Assembly: GCF_003206065.1 (NCBI RefSeq)
Contig: NZ_PZJQ01000004.1
Location: 591,166 to 655,165, forward strand
Direction: 5' to 3'
From: Salinicola halimionae
GTDB lineage: Bacteria > Pseudomonadota > Gammaproteobacteria > Pseudomonadales > Halomonadaceae
Length of the DNA: 64,000 nucleotides
This document shows positions 20,737-29,243 of the stretch, piece after piece. Numbering within the stretch: position 1 is the first letter of the stretch; the number at the start of each line of letters is the position of its first letter. The notes beneath the pieces are model-generated. The model had not been told where the DNA came from. It searched no databases and worked only from the letters and a program-made list of their open reading frames with translations. Position numbers and translations under genes: made by a program.

Positions 20737-22698
20737 TTACTGGCGGTTCATGGCCAGCGCTTTCTCGTCCTTGTGGCTTTCGCCCAGTACCAGCGATAGA
20801 TCCGTTAGCCGAATATCGTGACCGCCGACCTGAAGCTGGCACGGTTGCTGTGCTTCACACTGCAACCGGCCGGCGCTGGCGAGCGTGGTGTCTCCTGACG
20901 TGATCTGCGTAGACAGGCCGGGGCCGATCTGCAGCCTCGTCGGGTGGTCTGGATCGCCATAGCCGTGAAGGCTGGCGCCGCGAATCCTATCCAGCGCCGC
21001 GACGTCGTCCTCAAAGCTTGCGTCGAGCCGATAGTCGCCGGCAGGTAGATGGATGCTGCCATCTTCCGGCGCATCGGCCAGCGTTAGCGCCAGCCAGCGG
21101 TTATCGCTGGCATTGTCCTCATCGGCCGCCTCCGGCTGCGCACCGACCATTGCCGCTACCGAAAGACGATCTGCCGGTGCCATGATTCCGCCGAAAATGG
21201 CCAGAACGAATACCAGAATGCCGAAGTAGAGCGCGTGAATAAGATGGCCGCCGAGGCGCTGACGACGGGCTGCGCGAGGGTCATCCGGTTCGCCGGCGGA
21301 AATCCCCTGGCGAGACCAGGTCTGACGATTGAAGCGGAAACTGACCCAGGTCTTGAGAATTGCGCCGCTGAGCTGGTTGTAGTAGAGCATCGGCACCCAA
21401 AGCGCACTCCAGCGCCCCCGCTGCCACGCCAGTACCAAGCTGGTAATGCCGCGCGTCATCACGATCCACAACAGGTAGGCGAAGATAAATGATGGACGTA
21501 CGAACAGCGTCAGCATCACCGCGATGGTCGGGCCAATCAGCGTGGTCCACATGGAAAGGCGCTGATCGACGAGACTCCACCAGGTAAACCAGCCCATGCG
21601 GCTCGGACCCAGCGCGATGGCGCGACCATTGGTGCGCAGCATGTTGCCGAACCAGCGGCGCATCAGATCCTGCGTCGATTTAAAGAATCGTCGACGCTCG
21701 GGTAACTCCTCGAAACCGGTCACGATGACATCGGGGATGTAGAGCATTTTCCAGCGATGCTTGAGCAGCCAGAACCAGGTCGACTTGTCATCCCCGGAAA
21801 GAAACTTGAAGTTGCCAAAGCGCCAGTGATCGACGTGATCGCTCTCGACCAGGTCGATGAATTCCGGTTCGGTGGCGATATCGGCTCGAAAGGCGCTGTA
21901 GCGACCGGTCAATACCAGCAGTCGTTCGGAAACCGAGGTCGAACTCATGACCAGGTGGCGTTGCGCGTAACGCAGGTCATACCACTCCTTGGTCACGTCA
22001 TTGCCGATCACCACCGCGTTGTTATTGGTGGTAATCGCACCTAGATCGTCTTTGGCCAGAAAAAATGACAGTGAGCGTTCCAGCGTGCCGGGTTGAATGC
22101 GGATGTCTCCATCCATGCTGACCAGCAGCGAACGATGGGTTGGCATGCAGCGAGAGATGGCACGCAGCACTTCGGCCATGGCTGAACGCTTGCCGTCCCC
22201 TTTCTGAAACATGTAGCGCACGCTGATGTTATCGGGCCAGCCGTGTTCTTCCATGACCTGATCGATGATGTCGACGTCGCTGCGATCGGCAATGGCGGCA
22301 AATAGCGTGGTCGGTACGTTGTAATCGGCGGCATCGCGGATCAGGGCGTCGTAAACGGCGAATGTGACCTCGGTATCGATGCGAAACGAGGTGCACAGGA
22401 TATAGAGCGCGTCCGGCGTCTCGGTGGCACCGACGGCATCGGCCTCGGCGCGCAGCCGCGGGAACATCCGGCGGTTGTACCAGACCGAACGTAACGCCTG
22501 CACGAACCACCATGAGTAGCGCCAGGCGCCTATCAAGCCCACGGCGAAGATGAAGCTCTTCGAGCCTGGATGAAAAACCTCGCCCGGCAGGTGTGTCACC
22601 AATAGCAGAACCAGCGTGGCAAGCAGCAACATGACCGTAATCTCGGTCGCTATTGACGCCTTGCTGGGTCTGGCTTGAGTGTAATTGATATGGCTCAT
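20737..22698 (-). CDS. alg8: Alg8-like GT2 uronan synthase with C-terminal extension
   Basis: This is the membrane glycosyltransferase expected to polymerise the sugar donor and pass the chain through the inner membrane. Transmembrane helices lie near 20-36 and 48-68, with more at about 385-425 and 487-508. The GT2 core shows DGD at 196-198, SGDD at 301-304 and the QDLMRRW block at 343-349. Pseudomonas Alg8 has about 494 residues; this protein has 653, with about 145 extra residues after the last helix. That tail contains IHLPAGDYRL and SLHGYGDPDHPTRL, which look like a turn of a right-handed beta-helix. The ATG at 22698 follows AAGGACA. The donor specificity (GDP-mannuronate or UDP-glucuronate) cannot be read directly. 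Confidence 0.85.
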   Translation of the reverse strand: MSHINYTQARPSKASIATEITVMLLLATLVLLLVTHLPGEVFHPGSKSFIFAVGLIGAWRYSWWFVQALRSVWYNRRMFPRLRAEADAVGATETPDALYILCTSFRIDTEVTFAVYDALIRDAADYNVPTTLFAAIADRSDVDIIDQVMEEHGWPDNISVRYMFQKGDGKRSAMAEVLRAISRCMPTHRSLLVSMDGDIRIQPGTLERSLSFFLAKDDLGAITTNNNAVVIGNDVTKEWYDLRYAQRHLVMSSTSVSERLLVLTGRYSAFRADIATEPEFIDLVESDHVDHWRFGNFKFLSGDDKSTWFWLLKHRWKMLYIPDVIVTGFEELPERRRFFKSTQDLMRRWFGNMLRTNGRAIALGPSRMGWFTWWSLVDQRLSMWTTLIGPTIAVMLTLFVRPSFIFAYLLWIVMTRGITSLVLAWQRGRWSALWVPMLYYNQLSGAILKTWVSFRFNRQTWSRQGISAGEPDDPRAARRQRLGGHLIHALYFGILVFVLAIFGGIMAPADRLSVAAMVGAQPEAADEDNASDNRWLALTLADAPEDGSIHLPAGDYRLDASFEDDVAALDRIRGASLHGYGDPDHPTRLQIGPGLSTQITSGDTTLASAGRLQCEAQQPCQLQVGGHDIRLTDLSLVLGESHKDEKALAMNRQ

Positions 22699-22865
22699 TG
22701 GAATGTCCTTTGAGTCGTCCCTTGAATCGACCCTGGAGTCGCTCCCTGCGTCCGAGATCCCGCTCGGCAGGCACGACGTTCCTGTGGCCAGCGCGTTGGC
22801 GCTGGCTGAAACCGTGTGTGAAATCGGTGGCCGGCGGTCACTGATGCCGCCGGCGGAGACAGTCG

Positions 22866-24275
22866 TTACAGCGTGTAGGCGACGTTCGAACGGCCAAGCT
22901 TTGCTTGAGTTGCCGAGGCGGTGGCGTCGTTGTCGATCGGGATACGCAGCGAGTCGGCGCGGCCGACGGCGAAATAGAGCAGGCCAGCAGCACGCACGCT
23001 TTCCGGATTGAAAAGGTTGCGCCCGTCGATGATCGCCGGCGTGGCCAGTTGCTCGCGCAGACGGCGGAAGTCGACCGTGCGGAAGGCCTTCCATTCGGTA
23101 CAGATGACCAGTGCATCGGCACCTGCCAGGGTGTCGTCGCGACGCTTTGTCAGCGTCAAATCGTCGCGTTCGCCGTAGATACGGTGACACTCCTTCATCG
23201 CTTCCGGGTCATAGGCACGAACCTTGCCGCCTGCCGCCCAGATCGCTTCCATCAGCTCGCGGCTCGGGGCTTCGCGCATATCATCGGTATTGGGTTTGAA
23301 GGCCAGCCCCCACACGGCGATGGTCTTGCCTTGCAGGTCACCGTCCAGCGCCTGAAAAAGTTTGGTGAACAGGCTCGCCTTCTGGCGATAGTTGACCGCT
23401 TCCACGGCATTAAGTAGTTGTGCCTCGTAACCGACAGTGCTGGCGGTGCGGGCCAGGGCCTGGACGTCCTTCGGAAAACACGAGCCGCCGTAGCCACAGC
23501 CTGGATAGATAAAGCTGTAACCGATTCGCGGATCGCTGCCGATCCCCCGGCGCACGTTCTCGACGTCGGCGCCAAGACGCTCGGCCAGATTCGAGACTTC
23601 GTTCATGAAGCTGATCTTGGTGGCCAGCATGGCGTTGGCGGCATACTTGGTCAGCTCGGCGCTGCGAATGTCCATGAACATCAACTTTTCCTGGCGCCGG
23701 TTATACGGGGCATAACATTCGCGCATCAGCGGCTCGACGCGTGGAGAGTCGCAACCAATGATGATGCGGGCGCCCTGGGAGAAATCTTCGACCGCCGACC
23801 CTTCCTTGAGGAATTCGGGGTTCGAGCAGACGTCGTACGGGATATCGACGTCGCGTTGATGGAGGCGCTGATTGATAGTGGCGGACACGCGATCTGCCGT
23901 ACCTACCGGTACCGTGGATTTGTCGATGACCAGCTTGTACTCCTGCATATGCTCGGCAATGGTGTCGGCCACGCTGAGCACGTACTTGAGGTCGGCGCTG
24001 CCGTCTTCGTCCGGTGGGGTGCCTACGGCGATGAACTGCAGTGTACCGAAGCCGACCGCTTCAACCGGATCGGTCGTGAACAGTAACCGCTCTTCAGCCA
24101 CGTTTTGCTTGACCAGCGTTTCCAGACCCGGCTCATAGATCGGCACGATGCCATTTTTAAGGCCGTTGATCTTGTCGCTGTCGACGTCCATGCACATGAC
24201 TTCGTGGCCGGCATCGGCGAGGCAGGTGCCGGTGACGAGACCCACATATCCCGTTCCAAAAATGGTGATCCGCAT
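22866..24275 (-). CDS. ugd: UDP-glucose 6-dehydrogenase
   Basis: The enzyme oxidises UDP-glucose twice with NAD to UDP-glucuronate. The 469-residue protein has the Rossmann start [12 protein letters not shown] (residues 5-16), DKSTVPVGT (118-126), [11 protein letters not shown] (151-161) and the catalytic-cysteine motif [12 protein letters not shown] (259-270, Cys266). These match the UDP-glucose dehydrogenase group; AlgD-type GDP-mannose dehydrogenases have a different motif around the cysteine (FGGSCLPKD). It occupies the place algD has in Pseudomonas, directly upstream of alg8. AAGGAG lies 8 bases before the start ATG at 24275. It appears to be the first gene of the polysaccharide transcript. 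Confidence 0.92.
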   Translation of the reverse strand: MRITIFGTGYVGLVTGTCLADAGHEVMCMDVDSDKINGLKNGIVPIYEPGLETLVKQNVAEERLLFTTDPVEAVGFGTLQFIAVGTPPDEDGSADLKYVLSVADTIAEHMQEYKLVIDKSTVPVGTADRVSATINQRLHQRDVDIPYDVCSNPEFLKEGSAVEDFSQGARIIIGCDSPRVEPLMRECYAPYNRRQEKLMFMDIRSAELTKYAANAMLATKISFMNEVSNLAERLGADVENVRRGIGSDPRIGYSFIYPGCGYGGSCFPKDVQALARTASTVGYEAQLLNAVEAVNYRQKASLFTKLFQALDGDLQGKTIAVWGLAFKPNTDDMREAPSRELMEAIWAAGGKVRAYDPEAMKECHRIYGERDDLTLTKRRDDTLAGADALVICTEWKAFRTVDFRRLREQLATPAIIDGRNLFNPESVRAAGLLYFAVGRADSLRIPIDNDATASATQAKLGRSNVAYTL

Positions 24276-24473
24276 GATGGCGCTCCTTGCTATGTTCGTA
24301 TCGTTACGTTTCCGCCCGCTCATTCTTCGCGTTGGCAATATCGGTCATGCGATATGCCAACCAACGGCAGTCGTTCCGTACTTTAATCACGGATGATCTG
24401 GTGTTCGGCTTTACTGGTGGTCACTCACTTCGGATAGCGAATCTGACCTTACAAAAAGCCATGAAATCAAAAG

Positions 24474-24489
24474 ACTAATTTTCATTAGT
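24474..24489. promoter_or_regulatory. palindromic operator-like site upstream of ugd
   Basis: ACTAATTTTCATTAGT is a perfect 6-bp inverted repeat around TTTC, about 200 bases before the ugd start in the AT-rich region. The form fits a dimeric regulator site. No regulator can be named. Confidence 0.35.
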
Positions 24490-24981
24490 GGTTTAAGTTA
24501 TTGATTTATAGCTGTCTTTCGTATTTTTCTGACTTACAGCCGATGACAAACAGCGTTTTCGAAATGTGGCACCAACGTTAGGATCAAAGCGTTCCACGGT
24601 CCAATTCAGAAAAAATGCATGTAATTGAGCATGCGCTTTTCGTGTCGTTGTATTGCACAGGGTGTGTCCTTATACCGACGTCTAATGTCTGCGATTGGAG
24701 ACGTGGAAATGGCTTGAAATCACCTTTATGTATTTATATGTAATCAAAATGTTTTTTAGAGAAATAAATGTTTCAAAATAATTCTTCTTGTGTGGATTTG
24801 TTTTTCGTAATTTGACGACGTCGAAGCCCGCTGTCCGAATTCCGTGCTCGATTTACCGGGTTTGTGGGTTCCGACTCGCTTCGCTTGATTATCCTCTGCT
24901 TGCTGATCGTCATGGCCTGCGTGATCGTCATGCCTATTCGCTTGCCGAAGCTGGCGAGCCCGGGTCAGCGTGGCGACTGGG

Positions 24982-25010
24982 TTCACACCGGGGGGAAAGA
25001 GGACTAAAAT
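24982..25010 (+). promoter_or_regulatory. sigma-70 promoter of the SUF operon
   Basis: TTCACA (24982-24987) and TAAAAT (25005-25010) are separated by exactly 17 bases and resemble the -35 and -10 consensus closely. Transcription would start near 25017, about 35 bases before the regulator gene. Confidence 0.7.
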
Positions 25011-25020
25011 GGTCCTATAT
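24996..25020 (+). promoter_or_regulatory. Rrf2/IscR-type operator overlapping the SUF promoter
   Basis: The core GGACTAAAATGGTCC (25001-25013 with flanks) with a trailing TAT fits the type 1 IscR box pattern GACT-(A/T)-rich-GTC over 25 bases. It covers the -10 element, so binding should repress. The first gene downstream encodes an Rrf2 regulator with three conserved cysteines, which suggests autoregulation by Fe-S status. Confidence 0.6.
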
Positions 25021-25052
25021 GGCGGCTGTCAGGACCGAGAGGGCATTACAGC

Positions 25053-25529
25053 GTGCTGAAATTATCGAAGTTGACGGATTATGCGGCAGTAATCATGGCG
25101 CAGATCGCGCGTCAGTCGGACCAGGCGCATACGGCATCGGAACTGGCTCAACGCGTCCATCTGCCGCTGCCGACAGTGAGCAAGATGCTCAAGAAGCTGG
25201 CGAAGAGCGGGCTGCTGGAGTCGCGCCGGGGTTCTCATGGGGGGTACGTGCTGTCGCGGTCTCCGGTGGAGATCACGGCCAGCGATATTATTGCCGCCAT
25301 CGAAGGACCGATCGGTATGACGGAATGCAGCCATGCCGATGGAGATTGCGAGCTGTTGAATACCTGCGGCGTTGCCGACAATTGGCAACGTGTGTCGCAG
25401 GCGATACGCACGCTGCTGGATTGCGTGACGTTGGCGCATCTCGCGCAGTCCAATCCGATCAAGCTGCCCGTGCAGCTACCGATTCAGAGTGTGACGCTGC
25501 CAACGACGGCAGCGTCGCGCGAACATTAA
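25053..25529 (+). CDS. Rrf2-family SUF iron-sulfur assembly regulator
   Basis: A 158-residue Rrf2 (IscR-like) transcription factor. The winged helix-turn-helix covers about residues 10-65 (HLPLPTVSKMLKKLAKSGLL, then RRGSHGGYVL). Three cysteines (about 94, 101 and 107, in the TECSHADGDC and NTCG segments) are placed as in IscR, where they hold a [2Fe-2S] cluster. It matches the SUF-linked regulator type found in Xanthomonas and Pseudomonas relatives more than canonical IscR, because it heads a suf operon. The start is GTG at 25053, 10 bases after GAGAGGG. It probably senses cluster sufficiency and represses its own operon through the site overlapping its promoter. Confidence 0.88.
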   Translation: MLKLSKLTDYAAVIMAQIARQSDQAHTASELAQRVHLPLPTVSKMLKKLAKSGLLESRRGSHGGYVLSRSPVEITASDIIAAIEGPIGMTECSHADGDCELLNTCGVADNWQRVSQAIRTLLDCVTLAHLAQSNPIKLPVQLPIQSVTLPTTAASREH

Positions 25530-25637
25530 GAGGGCGTGGCGAGGGAGAGCCGAGCGGCGGCAGTGAATTGCCTGATCGTGCCGGTGTCCGAGATCGCGTC
25601 TTCGTCATAAGACTCTCTGTGGAGAGGAGTGAAGACC

Positions 25638-27080
25638 ATGGCTAGCGAAGAGATGGAGCAGTTGGTCCGTCGCGAATACAAGCAAGGATTCGTGACCGAC
25701 ATCGAAAGCGATACCGTGCCGCCGGGCCTTGATGAAAGCACCATTGCTTTCATTTCCCAGAAAAAGGGAGAGCCCGAGTGGATGCTCGAGTGGCGTCTCG
25801 AGGCTTACTATCAGTGGCTCAAGATGACGACGCCGTCCTGGGCGCATCTGGAATATCCACCGATCGACTATCAGGCGATCTCCTATTTCAGTGCGCCGAA
25901 AAAGCCCGAGGACCGACCCCAGAGTCTGGACGAGGTCGATCCCAAGCTGCTTGAAACCTACGAGAAGCTGGGTATCCCGCTACACGAGCGCGCAGCGCTG
26001 GCAGGGGTTGCCGTGGATGCGGTGTTCGACTCCGTCTCGGTGACGACGACCTTCAAGGAGAAGCTCCATGAAGCGGGCGTTATCTTCTGCTCCATCTCAG
26101 AAGCGATTCGTGAATATCCGGAGCTGGTACGCCAGTATCTAGGCACCGTCGTACCGCAGGCGGATAACTATTTCGCCGCGCTCAATTCGGCGGTCTTCAC
26201 CGACGGCTCCTTCGTCTACGTGCCGGAAGGCGTGAAATGTCCGATGGAGCTTTCCACCTACTTCCGGATCAATGCTGCCAACACCGGTCAGTTCGAGCGC
26301 ACCTTGATCGTCTGCGACAAGCGGGCGCAAGTCTCCTATCTCGAAGGTTGTACCGCGCCGCAACGCGATGAAAATCAGCTGCATGCGGCAGTAGTCGAGC
26401 TAGTGGCCCTCGAGGACGCCTACATCAAGTACTCCACGGTGCAAAATTGGTATCCGGGAGATGAGAACGGCAAGGGCGGTATCTATAACTTCGTGACCAA
26501 GCGTGGCGATTGTCGCGGTGATCGCTCCCGCATCAGCTGGACGCAGGTCGAGACCGGTTCGGCGATTACCTGGAAGTATCCATCCTGCATGTTGCGCGGC
26601 AAGGAGAGTGTCGGCGAGTTCTACTCGGTCGCCGTCACCAATGGGCGCCAACAGGCCGATACCGGCACCAAGATGATCCATATCGGCGAAAACACGCGTT
26701 CGACCATCGTCGCCAAGGGGATCGCCGCCGGCCGTAGCGATCAGGCCTATCGCGGTCTGGTCAAGATCGGCCCACGAGCCAAGGGCGCGCGCAACTACAC
26801 CCAGTGCGATTCACTGCTGATCGGCGATCAGTGCGGGGCGCACACGTTTCCCTATCAGGAAATCGGCAATAGCACCGCGACTGTCGAGCACGAGGCGACT
26901 ACCTCCAAGATCGCCGACGACCAGCTCTTCTACTGCCGTGCGCGTGGCATCGATGAGGAGGATGCCGTGAGCATGATCGTCAACGGTTTCTGCAAGGATG
27001 TCTTCCAGGAGCTGCCGATGGAGTTTGCGGTCGAGGCTGAAGCGCTGCTCAACGTGACGTTGGAAGGCTCGGTGGGCTGA
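25638..27080 (+). CDS. sufB: Fe-S cluster assembly scaffold protein SufB
   Basis: SufB is the scaffold subunit of SufBC2D, on which new iron-sulfur clusters are built in the cytoplasm. The 480-residue protein matches the family throughout: [12 protein letters not shown], the block around [44 protein letters not shown] and [19 protein letters not shown] near the end. The ATG at 25638 follows GGAGAGGAG by 8 bases; an in-frame GTG nine bases upstream overlaps that site. It lies 108 bases after the regulator gene. Confidence 0.97.
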   Translation: MASEEMEQLVRREYKQGFVTDIESDTVPPGLDESTIAFISQKKGEPEWMLEWRLEAYYQWLKMTTPSWAHLEYPPIDYQAISYFSAPKKPEDRPQSLDEVDPKLLETYEKLGIPLHERAALAGVAVDAVFDSVSVTTTFKEKLHEAGVIFCSISEAIREYPELVRQYLGTVVPQADNYFAALNSAVFTDGSFVYVPEGVKCPMELSTYFRINAANTGQFERTLIVCDKRAQVSYLEGCTAPQRDENQLHAAVVELVALEDAYIKYSTVQNWYPGDENGKGGIYNFVTKRGDCRGDRSRISWTQVETGSAITWKYPSCMLRGKESVGEFYSVAVTNGRQQADTGTKMIHIGENTRSTIVAKGIAAGRSDQAYRGLVKIGPRAKGARNYTQCDSLLIGDQCGAHTFPYQEIGNSTATVEHEATTSKIADDQLFYCRARGIDEEDAVSMIVNGFCKDVFQELPMEFAVEAEALLNVTLEGSVG

Positions 27081-27155
27081 ACCGCTGCCACTGTCGAATT
27101 CATATGCCAATTCGAGAGACTGCGTCTGCGGTCTCTCTCGTATCAAGGGTTTCAC

Positions 27156-27908
27156 ATGCTCGAAGTCAAAGATCTTCATGTCACCATCGAGGACAAGGCT
27201 ATCCTCAAGGGCCTCGACCTGACCGTAAACGCCGGTGAGGTTCACGCCATCATGGGCCCGAATGGCGCCGGCAAGTCGACGCTGTCGGCGGTGATTGCCG
27301 GCAAGGACGGCTATGAAGTCACTCAGGGAACGATTCTGTTCGAAGGGCAGGACGTGCTCGAAATGGAAATCGAGGAGCGCGCGCGCGCCGGCTTGCTGCT
27401 GGGGTTCCAGTACCCGATCGAGATCCCCGGGGTCAAGAATATCTACCTGCTCAAGGCAGCGCTCAATGCACAGCGTGCCGCTCGTGGTGAAGGCGAAATC
27501 CCGGCGCCGGAATTCATGAAGCTGGTACGTGAAAAGAGCGCCGAGATGAAGATGGATCCGAGCTTCTTGCAGCGCGCGGTCAACGAAGGCTTCTCCGGCG
27601 GCGAGAAGAAGCGTAACGAGATCCTGCAGATGCTGGTACTGCAGCCGAAGCTGGCGATGCTGGACGAGATCGACTCCGGTCTCGATATCGATGCCATGAA
27701 GGTCGTCGCCGACGGCGTCAACTCGTTGCGCAGCGCCGATCGCGCGATCCTGATGGTGACCCATTATCAGCGCCTGCTCAATCATATCGTGCCGGACCGC
27801 GTTCACGTGCTGGTCGACGGTCGAATCGTCAAGAGCGGCGATAAGGATCTGGCGCTGGAACTCGAGGCTCGAGGCTATGAATGGGTATTGGAGGAGTCTG
27901 TCGCATGA
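27156..27908 (+). CDS. sufC: SufC ATPase of the SUF complex
   Basis: SufC is the ABC-type ATPase that drives conformational change in SufBC2D. The 250-residue protein has Walker A GPNGAGKST (about residues 34-42), the ABC signature in GFSGGEKKR, Walker B LAMLDEIDSGLD and the H-loop MVTHYQR. AAGGG lies 6 bases before the ATG. The 75-base gap from sufB holds a GAGAGA/TCTCTC inverted repeat (about 27115-27138) that could affect the mRNA. The stop overlaps the sufD start (ATGA). Confidence 0.97.
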   Translation: MLEVKDLHVTIEDKAILKGLDLTVNAGEVHAIMGPNGAGKSTLSAVIAGKDGYEVTQGTILFEGQDVLEMEIEERARAGLLLGFQYPIEIPGVKNIYLLKAALNAQRAARGEGEIPAPEFMKLVREKSAEMKMDPSFLQRAVNEGFSGGEKKRNEILQMLVLQPKLAMLDEIDSGLDIDAMKVVADGVNSLRSADRAILMVTHYQRLLNHIVPDRVHVLVDGRIVKSGDKDLALELEARGYEWVLEESVA

Positions 27909-29242
27909 GTGCAGCGGAACGCTTTCTTCAGCGTCTGACCGCACGCCGCGCCGACGATCCGAGCTGGGTTGCGGCACGCCGGCAGGCCGGCGCGGCGCGA
28001 TTCGAGGCGATGGGTTTTCCGACTCGTCGTGACGAACACTGGAAATATACCGACGTGCGTCGCATCGCCGAGGGTGACTTCGCGCTAGCCTCCGACGTCG
28101 CATTCGATGCTGCAAGCTTCGATGCCCTGCGTCTCGAGATCGATGCGCATCGCCTGGTATTCGTTGACGGTCAATTTAGCGCCACACTGTCGGATCTCGA
28201 CGCGTTGCCGACGGGTGTTTCGGTCGAGCCTCTTTCCCAGGCGATGGTCGCCAATCACGAGGCCGTCGGTGGATCATTGGGCCGTTTGGCGGGTGTCGAT
28301 TTCTCGCCCTTTACCGCGCTCAACACCGCGTTCGCGGATGAGGGCGCCATCATTCGTTTGTCTGCCGGCACCGTCGTCGATAAGCCGATCTATCTGTTGA
28401 TGCTGTCGCGCGCTGGCTCACAGCCGGTAATGAGCCATCCGCGGGTACTGGTCGAAGCCGGCGCGCGTACCGAGGCAACGATCATCGAGCACTATGCCGG
28501 TGAGCCCGAGGCGGCGAACTTCACCAATGTGGTGACCGAAGTGATGCTCGACCGGGGTGCCATCATCGATCATTACAAGCTGCAGGAAGCCGCACTGACG
28601 GATTTGCATGTGGCCAGTATTCATGTCGACCAAGGGCGCGACAGCCACTTCAATTCGTACAACATGAACCTGGGCGGGGCATTGGTGCGCACGGATCTGG
28701 TGACGGATCTGAATGCCGAAGGCGCTGAAGCAGCCTACAACGGACTGTTCTTCGTGCAGGGTCGTCAGCACGTCGATAACCATACGCTGGTCAATCACAA
28801 TGCGCCGCGCACTTTCTCCAACGAGAACTACAAGGGCGTACTCGATGACCGCTCTCGCGGTGTGTTCAACGGCAAAGTCTTCGTCAAGAAGGACGCGCAG
28901 CAGATCGAGGCGTATCAGAACAACGCCAACCTGTTGCTTTCCGATCGTGCCGAAATCGATACAAAGCCGGAACTGGTGATCTACGCCGACGATGTCAAAT
29001 GTTCTCACGGCGCCACTACCGGCCAGTTGGATGAAGATGCCGTCTATGCGTTACGAAGTCGCGGTATCGATGAGCCGATGGCGCGAGCATTGCTGACGTT
29101 GGCATTCGTCGGCGAGGTCATGGACAAGGTGCGCCTCAACGTCATCGCCGAGCGTGTCGAACGAGCCGTTGCTGGGCGTCTGCCGGAGCGCTTCAACCTG
29201 GCTGACCTGGTGGAAACCGCCGAGGCCATTCAGGAGGCTTGA
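27905..29242 (+). CDS. sufD: Fe-S cluster assembly protein SufD
   Basis: SufD pairs with SufB in the SufBC2D scaffold and helps iron entry. The 445-residue protein has the SufBD beta-helix core, with HVASIHVDQG, NHNAPRTFSNENYKGVLDD, GKVFVKKDAQQIEAYQNN, the CSHGATTGQLDEDAVYALRSRGI block and the C-terminal helices. The N-terminal region is variable, as usual. ATG 27905 overlaps the sufC stop, and GGAGGAG lies 8 bases upstream. Confidence 0.95.
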   Translation: MSAAERFLQRLTARRADDPSWVAARRQAGAARFEAMGFPTRRDEHWKYTDVRRIAEGDFALASDVAFDAASFDALRLEIDAHRLVFVDGQFSATLSDLDALPTGVSVEPLSQAMVANHEAVGGSLGRLAGVDFSPFTALNTAFADEGAIIRLSAGTVVDKPIYLLMLSRAGSQPVMSHPRVLVEAGARTEATIIEHYAGEPEAANFTNVVTEVMLDRGAIIDHYKLQEAALTDLHVASIHVDQGRDSHFNSYNMNLGGALVRTDLVTDLNAEGAEAAYNGLFFVQGRQHVDNHTLVNHNAPRTFSNENYKGVLDDRSRGVFNGKVFVKKDAQQIEAYQNNANLLLSDRAEIDTKPELVIYADDVKCSHGATTGQLDEDAVYALRSRGIDEPMARALLTLAFVGEVMDKVRLNVIAERVERAVAGRLPERFNLADLVETAEAIQEA

Positions 29243-29243
29243 G

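Larger units (their letters stand above)
24276..25052. other. AT-rich divergent intergenic region, ugd / SUF regulator
   Basis: This 777-base gap separates the polysaccharide cluster (-) from the SUF operon (+). From about 24360 to 24790 the sequence is strikingly AT-rich compared with its surroundings. It holds several inverted repeats: 24474-24489 (ACTAAT/ATTAGT), 24678-24704 (ACGTCT/AGACGT) and GCATG/CATGC near 24617-24635. I see no convincing gene. The promoter of the polysaccharide cluster should lie here, probably with bound regulators, but I could not pick a clear -35/-10 pair. The right end holds the SUF promoter. Confidence 0.7.

Noticed and set aside
22866..24275. Initial reading of this gene as algD from its position next to alg8
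   Set aside because: The cysteine motif and the KSTVPVGT block fit UDP-glucose 6-dehydrogenase, not GDP-mannose dehydrogenase.
24567..24582. A TGGCAC-N5-TTAG sequence resembling a sigma-54 promoter
   Set aside because: The -12 element lacks the key GC, and it points away from ugd toward a stretch with no gene before the SUF promoter.
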